From: Corynebacterium riegelii
GTDB taxonomy: Bacteria > Actinomycetota > Actinomycetes > Mycobacteriales > Mycobacteriaceae
DNA length: 64,000 bases
Direction of reading: 5' to 3'
NCBI RefSeq assembly: GCF_016728505.1
Contig: NZ_CP068159.1
Location: 1,612,001 to 1,676,000 of the forward strand
Position numbers and translations under genes: made by a program. Below the pieces are notes generated by a model. It did no database searches and had not been told where the DNA came from. It was given only the letters and a program-made list of their open reading frames with translations. Below, piece by piece: positions 6,981-15,471 of this stretch. The number at the start of each line of letters is the position of its first letter. Position 1 is the stretch's first letter.

Positions 6981-8395
6981 AGCAGCGAGCTGTGGCCGCG
7001 GCGCCATTCGGAGTAGATCTCCGCATCGCCGCTTGTGCGTACCTTGATGCCGCTGGAGCCGTTTTCGGGCCAGAAGCGTGAGCTCATGGCTACGCTGCCG
7101 CCGCCGGCATAGACCTCCAGGGTGGAGCCGTCGACGATGACGGTGATGTTGTCCTCGTCATCGTCGTGAAGCGGGGCGGTCTTCGGATCCCCGTCAAAAC
7201 GATCAAGTTCGATGTGCTCGCCGGTGTGGCGGATGCGGGCGGCGGGCTCGCCGTTGCCGTCAATAACCTCAACGACAACCTCGGAACCGGCCGGAATATC
7301 GCACAGGCCCGTCCACAGCAGCGCACGCTGCGCCTCATCAACCGCATCCGGAAGCCCTGGGGCCGGCACCTGGTAAAGGTGGCCGTGCTGCAGCGTGATG
7401 CGCCTCGGCAACGTCAGCGCGTTGGCCCAGCCCTCCGCCTCCCAGTTGGGCTCAGCGGTGGGGTCGCCGGTGCGCCCCGCGTTGGTCATAAACCCGTAGA
7501 TGTAGGCGCGCTCGTACAGCTTGAACTCGTCTTCGGTGCCGCGCGGGTAGTTGGTGTTGCGCGGGCGTGTGAAGTCATGGCCAAAGTCGAAGCGCTGGCT
7601 GGGGGTGACTACGTGGAATTGGTTGCCCTCCAAACGTCCGATGATGTAGCTGGCGATGTCTTTGCCGTCTACTTCGGTGGTGATGAACAGTACGTCGTAA
7701 ATATCGCCGTCTACTTCGTCGCGCAGGCGCACCAGACGCGGGGCGACTAGGGAGCCGTCCATTTCAAACCCAGCATCACCGACGAACTCCAGCGGGCCGA
7801 TGAACTGCCAGGCGCGCCCGTCGTCGGAGCTCAGCACCACCGGCTGCGGGTTGTCGGAGGGGCCGGTGACAGCGAGCATGAGCCAGCCTTCGTGGCCTGC
7901 GTCGCGGTCGCTTAAGCGGCTCCAGCCAGGGATGACGCACGGGGAGCGGAAGTTGGAAAACTCGTCGGTGCTTTCCACCACCTTGCCTAGGCGTTGGACG
8001 GCGGTGGAGACCTCCACCGTGTCGTCTTCAAGATCGCTGCACAGCGCGTTCACATCATCAACGCGGGCCACCTGGACGGTGCTGCCGGCATCGGTGCGGG
8101 AGGTGAAGTAGATGTCAATGCCGTCGTCTTCCACATCGCCGCCGACAACGGCGCCTGCACGCAGGTGGCGTTCCCCACCGGCGGGGATGATCGCGTCGTT
8201 GCACTCGTACCAGCTAAACGGGTCGCCTTCGCTTGCGCTGTGGCCCCAGCGGCTCTGCCCGTCTGGGGTTGGGCGGTACTGGTAGAACATGTGCCACACG
8301 TGTTCGTTTTTCGCGCCGAGGCGGATAACACCAGCGGGTCCTTCGAGGATGCCTTCCTCGGCGGTGAGGTGCAGTTCGGGTCTAAACGTAGTCAT
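6977..8395 (-). CDS. GH32-like protein, probable inactive beta-fructosidase homologue
   Basis: A 472-aa five-bladed propeller plus C-terminal sandwich related to beta-fructosidases/levanases. Recognisable are FRPELHLTAEEG at the N-terminus, HMFYQYRP and WGHSASEGDPFSW, and the later FDFGHDFTRPR with YERAYIYGFM. Catalytic motifs are altered: the nucleophile block NDPNG reads LEGPAG, the FRDP transition-state Asp reads FRSP, and the acid/base ECP reads FEMDG. It follows glgA by 17 nt with an AGAGG ribosome site, so it is very likely co-transcribed with glycogen synthase. Inference: a sugar-binding or regulatory protein rather than a hydrolase. No signal peptide. Confidence 0.75.
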   Translation of the reverse strand: MTTFRPELHLTAEEGILEGPAGVIRLGAKNEHVWHMFYQYRPTPDGQSRWGHSASEGDPFSWYECNDAIIPAGGERHLRAGAVVGGDVEDDGIDIYFTSRTDAGSTVQVARVDDVNALCSDLEDDTVEVSTAVQRLGKVVESTDEFSNFRSPCVIPGWSRLSDRDAGHEGWLMLAVTGPSDNPQPVVLSSDDGRAWQFIGPLEFVGDAGFEMDGSLVAPRLVRLRDEVDGDIYDVLFITTEVDGKDIASYIIGRLEGNQFHVVTPSQRFDFGHDFTRPRNTNYPRGTEDEFKLYERAYIYGFMTNAGRTGDPTAEPNWEAEGWANALTLPRRITLQHGHLYQVPAPGLPDAVDEAQRALLWTGLCDIPAGSEVVVEVIDGNGEPAARIRHTGEHIELDRFDGDPKTAPLHDDDEDNITVIVDGSTLEVYAGGGSVAMSSRFWPENGSSGIKVRTSGDAEIYSEWRRGHSSLL

Positions 8396-8412
8396 CAGCG
8401 AGCAGGTTCCTC

Positions 8413-9573
8413 TTAGATCAGCTTCTTGTAAATATCAACGGTTTGTTGCGCAATGGTGGCCCAGGAAAAATCGGCCACCGCGCGTTCGCGGCCAGCCTGG
8501 CCCATGCGTGCGGCAGTGTCCGCGTCCGCAACAACGGCGTTCACGGCCTCGGCCAGGTTGCGCTCGAAGGTTTCGGGATCCGATTCGTCATAGTCCACCA
8601 GCGTGCCGGTCACGCCGTCCACAACAACCTCGGGGATACCACCCACGCGTGAGGCCACCACGGCGGTGCCACACGCCATTGCCTCAAGGTTGACAATGCC
8701 CAGCGGCTCATAGATAGACGGGCAGACAAACACGTCAGATGCGGCGTAGACCTCGCGGATCTTATCGGCCGGCAGCATCTCTTCCACCCAGAACACACCA
8801 TCGCGCTCAGCGCGCAGCTTGTCCACAAGACCCTGGGTTTCGGCTGCGATCTCCGGCGTATCGGGTGCGCCGGCGCAGAGGATGAGTTGCACGGAAGCGT
8901 CGAAAAGCTGGGCTGCCTTGAGCAAGTGGGGGACACCCTTCTGGCGGGTGATGCGGCCAACAAACGACACGATGGGCCGCGTCGGGTCAACCCCGAGCTC
9001 CTCGGTAATGGTGCCCTTCGTGGGGTACCACAGCTCAGTGTCAATGCCGTTGAGCACCACATGCACCTTGTCCGGGTCAATGCTGGGGTAGGCGCGCAAA
9101 ATGTTGTCTTTCATGCCGGAAGACACGGCGATGACAGCATCCGCGTTCTCCATGGCGTTTTTCTCGCTCCAGGAAGACACGTTGTAGCCGCCGCCGAGCT
9201 GCTCACGCTTCCACGGGCGGTCCGGCTCCAAAGAGTGGGCGGTGGCCACGTGAGGAATGTCATACATCAGCCCGGTCAGGTGGCCACCCAGGCCCGCGTA
9301 CCAGGTGTGGGAGTGGACCACATCAAGGTTGTTCGCACTGTGCGCCATGCGCAGGCCGGTGGACAGCGTTTTCAACGCACCGTTGGCGTCTTCCAGCGCC
9401 GGATCGACGCCGTGGACGTACACATTTGCCTCGTCCCGCGGCGCGCCCATGCAGTGCACATCCACGTCCACACCGTCGATGCCTCGCATGAAGCGCGTGA
9501 GCTCTGTGACGTGGACGCCGGCACCGCCGTAGATTTCCGGCGGATACTCTTTTGTCATCATTCCCACTCTCAT
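8413..9573 (-). CDS. glgA: Glycogen synthase / alpha-maltose-1-phosphate synthase (GT4)
   Basis: Actinobacterial GlgA (GlgM-like) GT4 glycosyltransferase using ADP-glucose for alpha-1,4-glucan or maltose-1-phosphate synthesis. It starts [20 protein letters not shown], the exact family N-terminus. The GT-B donor site is seen as [12 protein letters not shown] (about 195-206) and [19 protein letters not shown] (about 283-301). I start it at 9573 (386 aa) because TAGGGT lies 7 nt upstream and the family begins here; a longer reading from 9600 is not supported. Divergent from glgC, sharing a 90-bp control region. Confidence 0.93.
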   Translation of the reverse strand: MRVGMMTKEYPPEIYGGAGVHVTELTRFMRGIDGVDVDVHCMGAPRDEANVYVHGVDPALEDANGALKTLSTGLRMAHSANNLDVVHSHTWYAGLGGHLTGLMYDIPHVATAHSLEPDRPWKREQLGGGYNVSSWSEKNAMENADAVIAVSSGMKDNILRAYPSIDPDKVHVVLNGIDTELWYPTKGTITEELGVDPTRPIVSFVGRITRQKGVPHLLKAAQLFDASVQLILCAGAPDTPEIAAETQGLVDKLRAERDGVFWVEEMLPADKIREVYAASDVFVCPSIYEPLGIVNLEAMACGTAVVASRVGGIPEVVVDGVTGTLVDYDESDPETFERNLAEAVNAVVADADTAARMGQAGRERAVADFSWATIAQQTVDIYKKLI

Positions 9574-9580
9574 GTCCGCC

Positions 9581-9586
9581 ACCCTA
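9581..9586 (-). promoter_or_regulatory. -10 box TAGGGT of glgA
   Basis: TANNNT hexamer 7 nt before the glgA ATG; supports the 9573 start. Confidence 0.45.
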
Positions 9587-9650
9587 GTGACGTTTCGCAA
9601 ACTGTGTCAGGAAGCTTGCTAGTTGTGCTGCGAGCGGGCCATGTTTTCCC

Positions 9651-9656
9651 TAGTCT
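9651..9656 (+). promoter_or_regulatory. -10 box TAGTCT of glgC
   Basis: TANNNT hexamer 7 nt before the glgC ATG. The 90-bp glgA-glgC interval (9574-9663) must hold both promoters and any operators; no clear palindrome seen. Confidence 0.45.
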
Positions 9657-9663
9657 TAGACAT

Positions 9664-10881
9664 ATGAAGAGCCAGCCACGTGTCCTTGCAATTGTCCTTG
9701 CGGGCGGCGAGGGGAAGCGCCTTTTTCCCTTGACCGCGGACCGCGCGAAACCCGCTGTCCCGTTTGGCGGTAATTACCGCTTGATTGATTTCGTTTTGTC
9801 CAACTTGGTGAATGCGGGCTATATGCGTATTGCCGTGTTGACGCAGTACAAGTCGCACTCCCTGGACCGTCACGTGGCTACGGCGTGGAATGTGTCTGGG
9901 CCGACGTCGCAGTACATTGCGTCGGTGCCGGCGCAGCAGCGTCGCGGTAAGCGTTGGTACAACGGCTCGGCGGATGCGATTTTGCAGTCGCTGAACTTGA
10001 TCTATGACGATAAGCCGGACTACGTCCTAGTCTTCGGCGCGGATCACGTCTACCGCATGGATCCCTCACAGATGGTGGAAGATCACATTGCTTCGGGCAA
10101 GGACGCCACGGTTGCGGGTATCCGCGTGCCGCGTGAGGAGGCCACGGCCTTTGGCTGCATCCAGTCCGATGAGGACGGCACGATTACGGAGTTTTTGGAA
10201 AAGCCCGCCAACCCGCCGGGTACCCCGGACGATCCGGATATGACCTATGCGTCTATGGGTAATTACTGCTTTTCCACGGAGGCGTTAATCAAGGCTCTCC
10301 TTGAAGACGAGCAGAACGAAGACTCGGAGCACGACATGGGCGGCAACATCATCCCGTACTTCGTGTCCAAGGGGCAGGCCAACGTGTATGACTTCTCCTC
10401 GAACGATGTGCCGGGCGCGACAGATCGTGACAAGGGCTACTGGCGTGACGTAGGCACCATCGACTCGTTCTACGAGGCGCACATGGATCTGATTTCCTCG
10501 CACCCAGTGTTCAACCTGTACAACAGCGCGTGGCCGATTCACTCCACGGAGGACGGCAACCTGCCGCCGGCGAAATTCGTGCTGGGCGGTATTGCGCAGG
10601 AGTCCATTGTGGCCTCCGGCTCGATTGTGTCGGGGGCGACGGTGCGCAACTCCGTTCTGTCTACGGATGTGCGTGTGGAGGAAGGCGCCACCGTGGAGGG
10701 CTCCGTGCTGCTGCCGGGTGTGCGCATTGGCAAGGGTGCCGTGGTGCGCCACTGCATTTTGGATAAGAACGTCTACGTCTCTGACGGTGAGATCATCGGC
10801 GTGGACGCGGAGCGCGACCGCCAGCGCTACACCGTCTCTGACGGCGGCGTTGTGGTGGTTGGCAAAAACGAAGTGGTTTAG
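9664..10881 (+). CDS. glgC: Glucose-1-phosphate adenylyltransferase
   Basis: Makes ADP-glucose from ATP and glucose 1-phosphate for GlgA. The N-terminus has the nucleotide-binding [17 protein letters not shown] (residues 8-24) and the [19 protein letters not shown] signature (about 29-47). The middle carries [10 protein letters not shown] (metal Asp) and the C-terminus has a beta-helix with hexapeptide-like turns ([13 protein letters not shown]). The 405 aa equals the family length. The ATG at 9664 is fixed by TAGTCT 7 nt upstream. The TAG stop overlaps the stop of the convergent O-methyltransferase by 4 nt (TTAG). Confidence 0.96.
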   Translation: MKSQPRVLAIVLAGGEGKRLFPLTADRAKPAVPFGGNYRLIDFVLSNLVNAGYMRIAVLTQYKSHSLDRHVATAWNVSGPTSQYIASVPAQQRRGKRWYNGSADAILQSLNLIYDDKPDYVLVFGADHVYRMDPSQMVEDHIASGKDATVAGIRVPREEATAFGCIQSDEDGTITEFLEKPANPPGTPDDPDMTYASMGNYCFSTEALIKALLEDEQNEDSEHDMGGNIIPYFVSKGQANVYDFSSNDVPGATDRDKGYWRDVGTIDSFYEAHMDLISSHPVFNLYNSAWPIHSTEDGNLPPAKFVLGGIAQESIVASGSIVSGATVRNSVLSTDVRVEEGATVEGSVLLPGVRIGKGAVVRHCILDKNVYVSDGEIIGVDAERDRQRYTVSDGGVVVVGKNEVV

Positions 10882-11537
10882 CGCTTCGTAATTAAGGTGA
10901 GCCCGCCGTCGAGCGGCAGGCGGGCCACCAGCGCGCCGTGGTCGGCGGCGAGCGTTTCCACGTAGTCGTCGGCGGTGCGTGCGGCGTCGGTGTCGCGGTC
11001 GCGGCGGGAGGGGTCGGCCAACGTGCCGTCTAGAAGCGAATCAGCGACAACGATCATCCCGCCCTGGCTGAGCAGCGGCCAGGCAAGCTCAAGCACTGCC
11101 TGCAGCTCGCGCGGTGCAACATCCAGGTAGATCAGCTGGTAGGCCTGTGCGGCCAGGCGGCCCATGACATCCAGCGGGCGCGCGGTGAGGAAGCGAGTGC
11201 GCGACGCACCGTGTCCGGCAAGCTTAAACGCGTCCTTCGCGCCTGCCTGCAGCGCCGCATCCGGCTCAATGCAGGTCAGCGCGGCCTTCTCCGGCAAGCC
11301 CGCCAGCAGGTGCAGGCCAACCACACCCGCAGCCGGGGTTACGGCCACCGCACCCTGGGTGCCGGTCGTGCCAGCCAAGGTTTGCAGCAAGGAGCCCACG
11401 ACTATCGACGGCGCACGCAACCCATTTTCATCCGCCTCCACATGGGCGCGATGCAGCGCATCGGGTGCCTCGGCGAGACGGTCGGTGATGTAAGAGGTCA
11501 TCTGGGTAAACGCTGTTGCAGTCACGATTTGAAGCAT
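10878..11537 (-). CDS. SAM-dependent O-methyltransferase (Rv1220c-like)
   Basis: A 219-aa class I methyltransferase related to caffeoyl-CoA-type O-methyltransferases and to Rv1220c, which also lies beside sigE. The first SAM motif is weak ([17 protein letters not shown]), followed by [10 protein letters not shown] with the acidic ribose ligand, [11 protein letters not shown] (metal Asp region) and [14 protein letters not shown] start at 11537 ([13 protein letters not shown]); an internal ATG giving MTSYITDRL also fits. Divergent from sigE with a 46-bp gap. The substrate is unknown. Confidence 0.78.
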   Translation of the reverse strand: MLQIVTATAFTQMTSYITDRLAEAPDALHRAHVEADENGLRAPSIVVGSLLQTLAGTTGTQGAVAVTPAAGVVGLHLLAGLPEKAALTCIEPDAALQAGAKDAFKLAGHGASRTRFLTARPLDVMGRLAAQAYQLIYLDVAPRELQAVLELAWPLLSQGGMIVVADSLLDGTLADPSRRDRDTDAARTADDYVETLAADHGALVARLPLDGGLTLITKR

Positions 11538-11544
11538 AGTTGGT

Positions 11545-11564
11545 TGGCCACGCCGTGGTGGCCA
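11545..11564. promoter_or_regulatory. Inverted repeat between the O-methyltransferase and sigE
   Basis: TGGCCAC and GTGGCCA form a perfect 7-bp inverted repeat around GCCGTG, just upstream of the sigE -10 box where a -35 element or operator would sit. Confidence 0.45.
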
Positions 11565-11570
11565 TAGTGG

Positions 11571-11576
11571 TAATAT
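11571..11576 (+). promoter_or_regulatory. -10 box TAATAT of sigE
   Basis: TAATAT 7 nt before ATG 11584. It argues for that ATG over the in-frame GTG at 11581. Confidence 0.5.
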
Positions 11577-11583
11577 CTCGGTG

Positions 11584-12192
11584 ATGAATGCGCCAGAGAC
11601 GCAAGACACAGCGGAAATGCTCAGCGGCACCGCGGCCTTTGATGCTGGGACGGGCGAAATGCCGACATGGGGTGAGTTGGTGCGCGAGCACGCGGACAGC
11701 GTGTATCGCCTGGCGTATCGCTTAACGGGTGACAAGCACGACGCGGAGGATCTGACGCAGGAAACCTTTATGCGTGTGTTTCGCAACGTGTCCAAGTACC
11801 AGCCCGGCACGTTTGAAGGCTGGTTGCACCGCATCACCACGAACCTGTTTATGGACATGGTGCGTCACCGCGCGAAGATCCGCATGGAGGCCCTGCCTGA
11901 GGACTATGAGCGCGTGCCTGCGGTCACCATGACCCCGGATGAGGCGTACAACGCGTCTGTGCTGGACCCGGCGTTGCAGGCGGCGTTGGATGAGCTGAGC
12001 CCGGATTTCAAGGTTGCTGTGGTGTTGTGTGACGTGGTGGGGATGAGCTACGAGGAAATCGCAGACACCCTGGGTGTGAAGATGGGCACGGTGCGCTCGC
12101 GCATTCACCGCGGGCGGACCCAGCTGCGTCAGTCTTTGGAGCAGCAGGCGGAGGTGGACGCCGCGGCGAAGGAGTTGATCCGTTCGCGATGA
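11584..12192 (+). CDS. sigE: ECF sigma factor SigE
   Basis: Extracytoplasmic-function sigma-70 factor for cell-envelope stress, 202 aa. Region 2 reads [26 protein letters not shown] with the core-binding helix and -10 recognition, then [20 protein letters not shown]. Region 4 is a helix-turn-helix, [24 protein letters not shown]. It is followed with ATGA overlap by its anti-sigma gene and then tatB, the same order as in C. glutamicum and mycobacteria. Start chosen by the -10 box 7 nt upstream. Confidence 0.94.
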   Translation: MNAPETQDTAEMLSGTAAFDAGTGEMPTWGELVREHADSVYRLAYRLTGDKHDAEDLTQETFMRVFRNVSKYQPGTFEGWLHRITTNLFMDMVRHRAKIRMEALPEDYERVPAVTMTPDEAYNASVLDPALQAALDELSPDFKVAVVLCDVVGMSYEEIADTLGVKMGTVRSRIHRGRTQLRQSLEQQAEVDAAAKELIRSR

Positions 12193-12524
12193 CTAGGCGG
12201 TTTTCTTCCACGGAGCATTTAGGCCCTGAGGCGGTTGCGGCGTTTGTAGACGGGGAGTTGTCGGCTTGCGCCACCCGTCGCGCCCAGGACCACATTGCGC
12301 AGTGCCAGGAGTGTCATGAGGAGGTGGTGGCGCAGCGTGGGGCGTCTCAACGCATGCGCTTTTTGCGTACCGACGAGCACGTGAAAGCCCCCACCTCCCT
12401 CATCGAGAAGCTTGCCAACATGTGTGATGACGACGAACTGCATGACGCGGCCGAAGCTAAGCGCAGCCCGCGCGAGAAGCTTGCTGACGCGCTGCAACGC
12501 TTCCGTCAGGGTAGAGTGACATAG
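12189..12524 (+). CDS. Zinc-binding anti-sigma factor for SigE (CseE/RseA)
   Basis: Small (111 aa) soluble anti-sigma factor. It contains the ZAS motif [11 protein letters not shown] (His-x3-Cys-x2-Cys, about residues 35-45), which binds zinc and responds to oxidative or envelope stress, and no transmembrane helix. The ATG overlaps the sigE TGA by four bases, so the pair is translationally coupled and sigma and anti-sigma are made in step. The C-terminus ends against the tatB GTG start without a gap. Confidence 0.9.
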   Translation: MTRRFSSTEHLGPEAVAAFVDGELSACATRRAQDHIAQCQECHEEVVAQRGASQRMRFLRTDEHVKAPTSLIEKLANMCDDDELHDAAEAKRSPREKLADALQRFRQGRVT

Positions 12525-12920
12525 GTGTTTTCCAGTTTCGGTTGGGGAGAGTTCCTCTTCGTCATGATCATCGGCCTGATTGTGATCGGGCCGGAACGCC
12601 TCCCCAGCGTGATTGAAGACGTACGTGCGGCCATCTACGCCGCACGCAAAGGCATCGCGAACGCCAAAAAAGAGCTCAACGGCGAACTTGAGGGCTTCGG
12701 GGAGTTCAAAGAGTTCAAAGAACCGCTGGACACCGTGACCAAGTATGCGGCGATGGGGCCGCGCCGAGCGATGACCAGTTTCCTGTTCGAAAGCGACGAA
12801 GACGAGCAGCCGCAGGCACCCGCCCAGCCCCCGCAGCAACAAGCGCGGCCCCCGCAGCAACAGCAAACCCCGCAGGCACCGAAGCGCGAGGCGGGGTTCA
12901 ACTGGGAAGACGTGCTGTAG
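12525..12920 (+). CDS. tatB: Sec-independent translocase subunit TatB
   Basis: Single-span TatA/B-family membrane protein of twin-arginine export. It begins MFSSFGWGEFLFVMIIGLIV with the conserved GPERLP hinge (residues 22-27), followed by an amphipathic helix and a long tail rich in Pro and Gln (AQPPQQQARPPQQQQ, about 104-118), typical of TatB rather than TatA. The GTG start directly abuts the anti-sigma stop, so sigE, anti-sigma and tatB form one operon. Confidence 0.9.
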   Translation: MFSSFGWGEFLFVMIIGLIVIGPERLPSVIEDVRAAIYAARKGIANAKKELNGELEGFGEFKEFKEPLDTVTKYAAMGPRRAMTSFLFESDEDEQPQAPAQPPQQQARPPQQQQTPQAPKREAGFNWEDVL

Positions 12921-12930
12921 ACAGCACGTC
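12909..12930. terminator. Inverted repeat between convergent tatB and mrp
   Basis: GACGTGCTGT and ACAGCACGTC, a perfect 10-bp stem with a 2-nt spacer, includes the tatB stop codon. There is no T-run, so it is only a probable bidirectional terminator. Confidence 0.5.
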
Positions 12931-12944
12931 AGCACCTACGGCGA

Positions 12945-14081
12945 TTACTTCACCTGGGGGTTGAGGCTTTTGCCAGCCAGGGAGTCGCGGCGTACCTTCA
13001 GCTTGCTTGCAATCTCATGAATTGCCTTGGCGGCGGGGGAGTCCGGCTCGGAGATGACTACCGGGTTGCCGTCGTCACCGTGCTGGCGAAGCTTCGGATC
13101 CAAAGGAACAGAGCCCAAAAGCTCCACTGCAGAATCCGTCAGCTGCGTCAGGCGCTCGGCCACGTGCTGGCCGCCGCCTTCGCCGAAGATGTTGATCACG
13201 GAGCCGTCGTCAAGCAGAAGCCCCGACATGTTCTCCACAACACCCGCGATCTTCTGATCGGTCTGCTGGGCGATGGTGCCGGCGCGCTCCGCAACCTCGG
13301 CTGCTGCAGCCTGCGGGGTGGTCACAATGATCAGCTCCGCATTCGGCACGAGCTGCGCAACAGTAATTGCAACATCGCCAGTTCCCGGCGGCAGATCCAT
13401 AAAGAGCACATCCAGATCGCCCCAGTAGACGTCGCCTAAGAACTGCTGGATAGCGCGGGTAAGCATCGGGCCGCGCCACACAACCGGCGCATTGCCCTCC
13501 ACAAACTGACCGATGGAAATGTGGCGCACGCCGTGGGAAATCGGCGGCATCAGCATCTCATCCACCACCGTCGGGGTCTGACCCACAGAGCCCATGAGGC
13601 CTGGGATGGAGTGGCCGTAAATATCAGCATCCACAATGCCCACGCTCAACCCCTGCTGCGCAAGGGCGGTGGCCAGATTCACCGTCATGGAGCTTTTACC
13701 CACGCCCCCCTTGCCGGAGGCGACCGCGAACACGCGGGTGCGCGAATTCGGGTCAGCAAACGGGATAGCCGGGCCAGTCTGCTCACCGCGCAGCTTGGTC
13801 GCTAGCTCGCGGCGCTGCTCGTCGCTCATCGTGTCCATAGACACGCTCACGTTGCCCACACCCTCAAGCTCTTCAAGCACGGCGCGGGTGTTGCGCTCAA
13901 TCGTGTCGCGCATTGGGCAACCAGCAATAGTCAGGTAAATGACTACCGACACGTCATTGCCGGCGATGTCAATGGATTTGACCATGCCAAGCTCAGTGAT
14001 CGGCTTGCCAATTTCCGGGTCGTCCACACGCGAAAGCGCTTCAGTAACAAGTGCAGTGGTGATCGAATTCGTTGTAGCCAT
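12945..14081 (-). CDS. mrp: Mrp/ApbC family iron-sulfur cluster carrier ATPase
   Basis: P-loop ATPase that carries or inserts Fe-S clusters. An N-terminal MIP18-like domain (about 1-90, VTEALSRVDDPEIGKPITEL and GCPMRDTIE) precedes the deviant Walker A, VASGKGGVGKSSMTVNLATA (about 112-131), then DADIYGHSIPG and MDLPPGTGDVA. The C-terminal CxxC that bridges clusters in E. coli Mrp is absent (VVENMSGLLLDDGSVINIFG), as in the mycobacterial homologue beside tatB. ATG 14081 (378 aa) lies shortly after a TATACT box. Convergent with tatB. Confidence 0.92.
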   Translation of the reverse strand: MATTNSITTALVTEALSRVDDPEIGKPITELGMVKSIDIAGNDVSVVIYLTIAGCPMRDTIERNTRAVLEELEGVGNVSVSMDTMSDEQRRELATKLRGEQTGPAIPFADPNSRTRVFAVASGKGGVGKSSMTVNLATALAQQGLSVGIVDADIYGHSIPGLMGSVGQTPTVVDEMLMPPISHGVRHISIGQFVEGNAPVVWRGPMLTRAIQQFLGDVYWGDLDVLFMDLPPGTGDVAITVAQLVPNAELIIVTTPQAAAAEVAERAGTIAQQTDQKIAGVVENMSGLLLDDGSVINIFGEGGGQHVAERLTQLTDSAVELLGSVPLDPKLRQHGDDGNPVVISEPDSPAAKAIHEIASKLKVRRDSLAGKSLNPQVK

Positions 14082-14115
14082 GGTGACAAGCAAGTATAGG
14101 CGTTTGCGCGGGCGC

Positions 14116-14121
14116 TATAGT
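14116..14121 (+). promoter_or_regulatory. -10 box TATAGT for the gene at 14129
   Basis: TATAGT exactly 7 nt before a GTG; supports leaderless start at GTG 14129 rather than ATG 14138. Confidence 0.45.
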
Positions 14122-14128
14122 AAGCAGC

Positions 14129-14635
14129 GTGACTTCCATGACTCAGCCCCCATTCAGCGGGCGCGACCCGCGGCAAGTACCCTCCGGCTGGCCCGTAGGC
14201 AGCTTCCAAACCTACGCCGAAGCTCAAGCCGCCGTAGACAGCCTGGCGGACCGCAACTTCCCAGTGCAGAAGCTCACCATCGTGGGTGTGGATCTCATGC
14301 AGGTGGAAAGCATCACCGGCAAACTCACCTGGGGCCGCATCCTCGGTGGCGGCGCGCTGTCAGGCATGTGGATGGGTGTATTCATCGGCCTGATTCTGTC
14401 CCTGTTTACACAGACTGGCACCGGCTGGGCAATCATCCTGTGGTCCCTGCTCATCGGCGCCATCTTTGGCCTGGTGTTCGCGGCAATCGCGTACGCCTTT
14501 ACTGGCGGGAAGCGTGATTTTTCGTCTGCAACCACCATCGTCGCCGGCCACTACGACGTGCTGTGCGACCCGGACGCCGCAACCCAAGCACGCGACATGA
14601 TCGCCTCCCCGAATCAGCCCGGCCCGACGCAGTAA
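14129..14635 (+). CDS. Membrane protein with general-stress-protein 17M-like N-terminal domain
   Basis: A 168-aa protein. Residues about 18-55 (GWPVGSFQTYAEAQAAVDSL, then KLTIVGVDL) match the small alpha/beta domain found in general stress protein 17M and related actinobacterial proteins. Two or three membrane helices follow with glycine-rich turns (ILGGGALSGMWMGVFIGLIL; GWAIILWSLLIGAIFGLVFA), and a short C-terminal domain ends HYDVLCDPDAATQARDMI. Divergent from mrp by 47 nt and 4 nt upstream of the lipoprotein gene, so likely co-transcribed with it. Function unknown. Confidence 0.7.
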   Translation: MTSMTQPPFSGRDPRQVPSGWPVGSFQTYAEAQAAVDSLADRNFPVQKLTIVGVDLMQVESITGKLTWGRILGGGALSGMWMGVFIGLILSLFTQTGTGWAIILWSLLIGAIFGLVFAAIAYAFTGGKRDFSSATTIVAGHYDVLCDPDAATQARDMIASPNQPGPTQ

Positions 14636-14639
14636 CCGT

Positions 14640-15389
14640 ATGGGCAAGGCAGGCGTAAAACGTGTAATTGCGGCAGCGACGGTGGTTGCCGCGGCGCTGG
14701 GCACCTCAGGGTGTGCGTCCACGCAGGGGCTGAAAGAGCTGCGGTCCATCTGGACCAAGCAAGGAACCCCGGTGGCTATCGGTATTAACCCGCACTCATC
14801 AGAGCAAGTGGTGTTGGGGGAGATCTATAGCCAGATCTTTGACGCGATGGGCTACGCGGCTGGCGTATCCAGCTTGAGCGCCAGTGAGACACAAGACGCG
14901 CTGACCCTGCTTCGGAACCAGCCTGTAGATCTTGTGATCACCTGCACCGGCACCCTGCTTGAGTCGCAAGATCCCAACAAGGCTGAAGAACTCAAGGCAA
15001 GCGACCTCAGCGGGCCTGAGCTTTCGGACGCCACCTACGACGCCATGGTGGCCACCTTCCCCTTCAACATGAGCACGGTGAACCCGTCGCCGGCAGAAGG
15101 CTGCGCGCCGGTGGAGGAGATGCCAGGGGAGGCGCCGGAGGACGCATTGGAGGGGGAGGCGCCTGTGGAGGAGCCTCGGGGATTGCCGCAAAACATCGTG
15201 CCGGTGTTCCTAGACGGCAAGTTTGACCACGGAACGATCACACGCATCAACTTCATCACTCGTGTGATGGCTACCGATGAGATTCAGGAGATCGCCGCCG
15301 AGGTGGATAACGGTGCCCCTGTGAGCCAGGCGGTGTCTGCGTGGATCGCGGAATACGCCGGCATCATGGGCGCTGTCCCAGAAGAGTAA
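14640..15389 (+). CDS. Lipoprotein with substrate-binding-protein-like fold
   Basis: A 249-aa exported lipoprotein. A basic N-terminus and hydrophobic core end in the lipobox LGTSGC (Cys 26). The part after it, SSEQVVLGEIYSQIFDAMGY and PVDLVITCTGTLLESQDP, resembles the opening of glycine-betaine/osmoprotectant-binding proteins, but it lacks the rest of that fold and contains a Glu/Pro-rich insertion (about 155-182, EEMPGEAPEDALEGEAPVEE). No permease or ATPase lies nearby, so transport is doubtful. Follows the membrane-protein gene by 4 nt and ends before a strong terminator. Confidence 0.65.
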   Translation: MGKAGVKRVIAAATVVAAALGTSGCASTQGLKELRSIWTKQGTPVAIGINPHSSEQVVLGEIYSQIFDAMGYAAGVSSLSASETQDALTLLRNQPVDLVITCTGTLLESQDPNKAEELKASDLSGPELSDATYDAMVATFPFNMSTVNPSPAEGCAPVEEMPGEAPEDALEGEAPVEEPRGLPQNIVPVFLDGKFDHGTITRINFITRVMATDEIQEIAAEVDNGAPVSQAVSAWIAEYAGIMGAVPEE

Positions 15390-15420
15390 AGCACGCAGCG
15401 CACAACGCCCAGCGCAAGGC

Positions 15421-15451
15421 AAAGGCCCCCACACACTGTGCGGGGGCCTTT
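15421..15451. terminator. Bidirectional terminator between the lipoprotein gene and odhA
   Basis: AAAGGCCCCC and GGGGGCCTTT form a perfect 10-bp stem with an 11-nt loop. It has T-rich flanks on both strands and serves convergent genes. Confidence 0.85.
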
Positions 15452-15471
15452 CGCTTATCTAATGGGGGCGG

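Noticed and set aside
8887..9663. N-terminal extension of glgC
   Set aside because: Runs opposite glgA; GlgC proteins begin at the ATG at 9664, which has its own -10 box.
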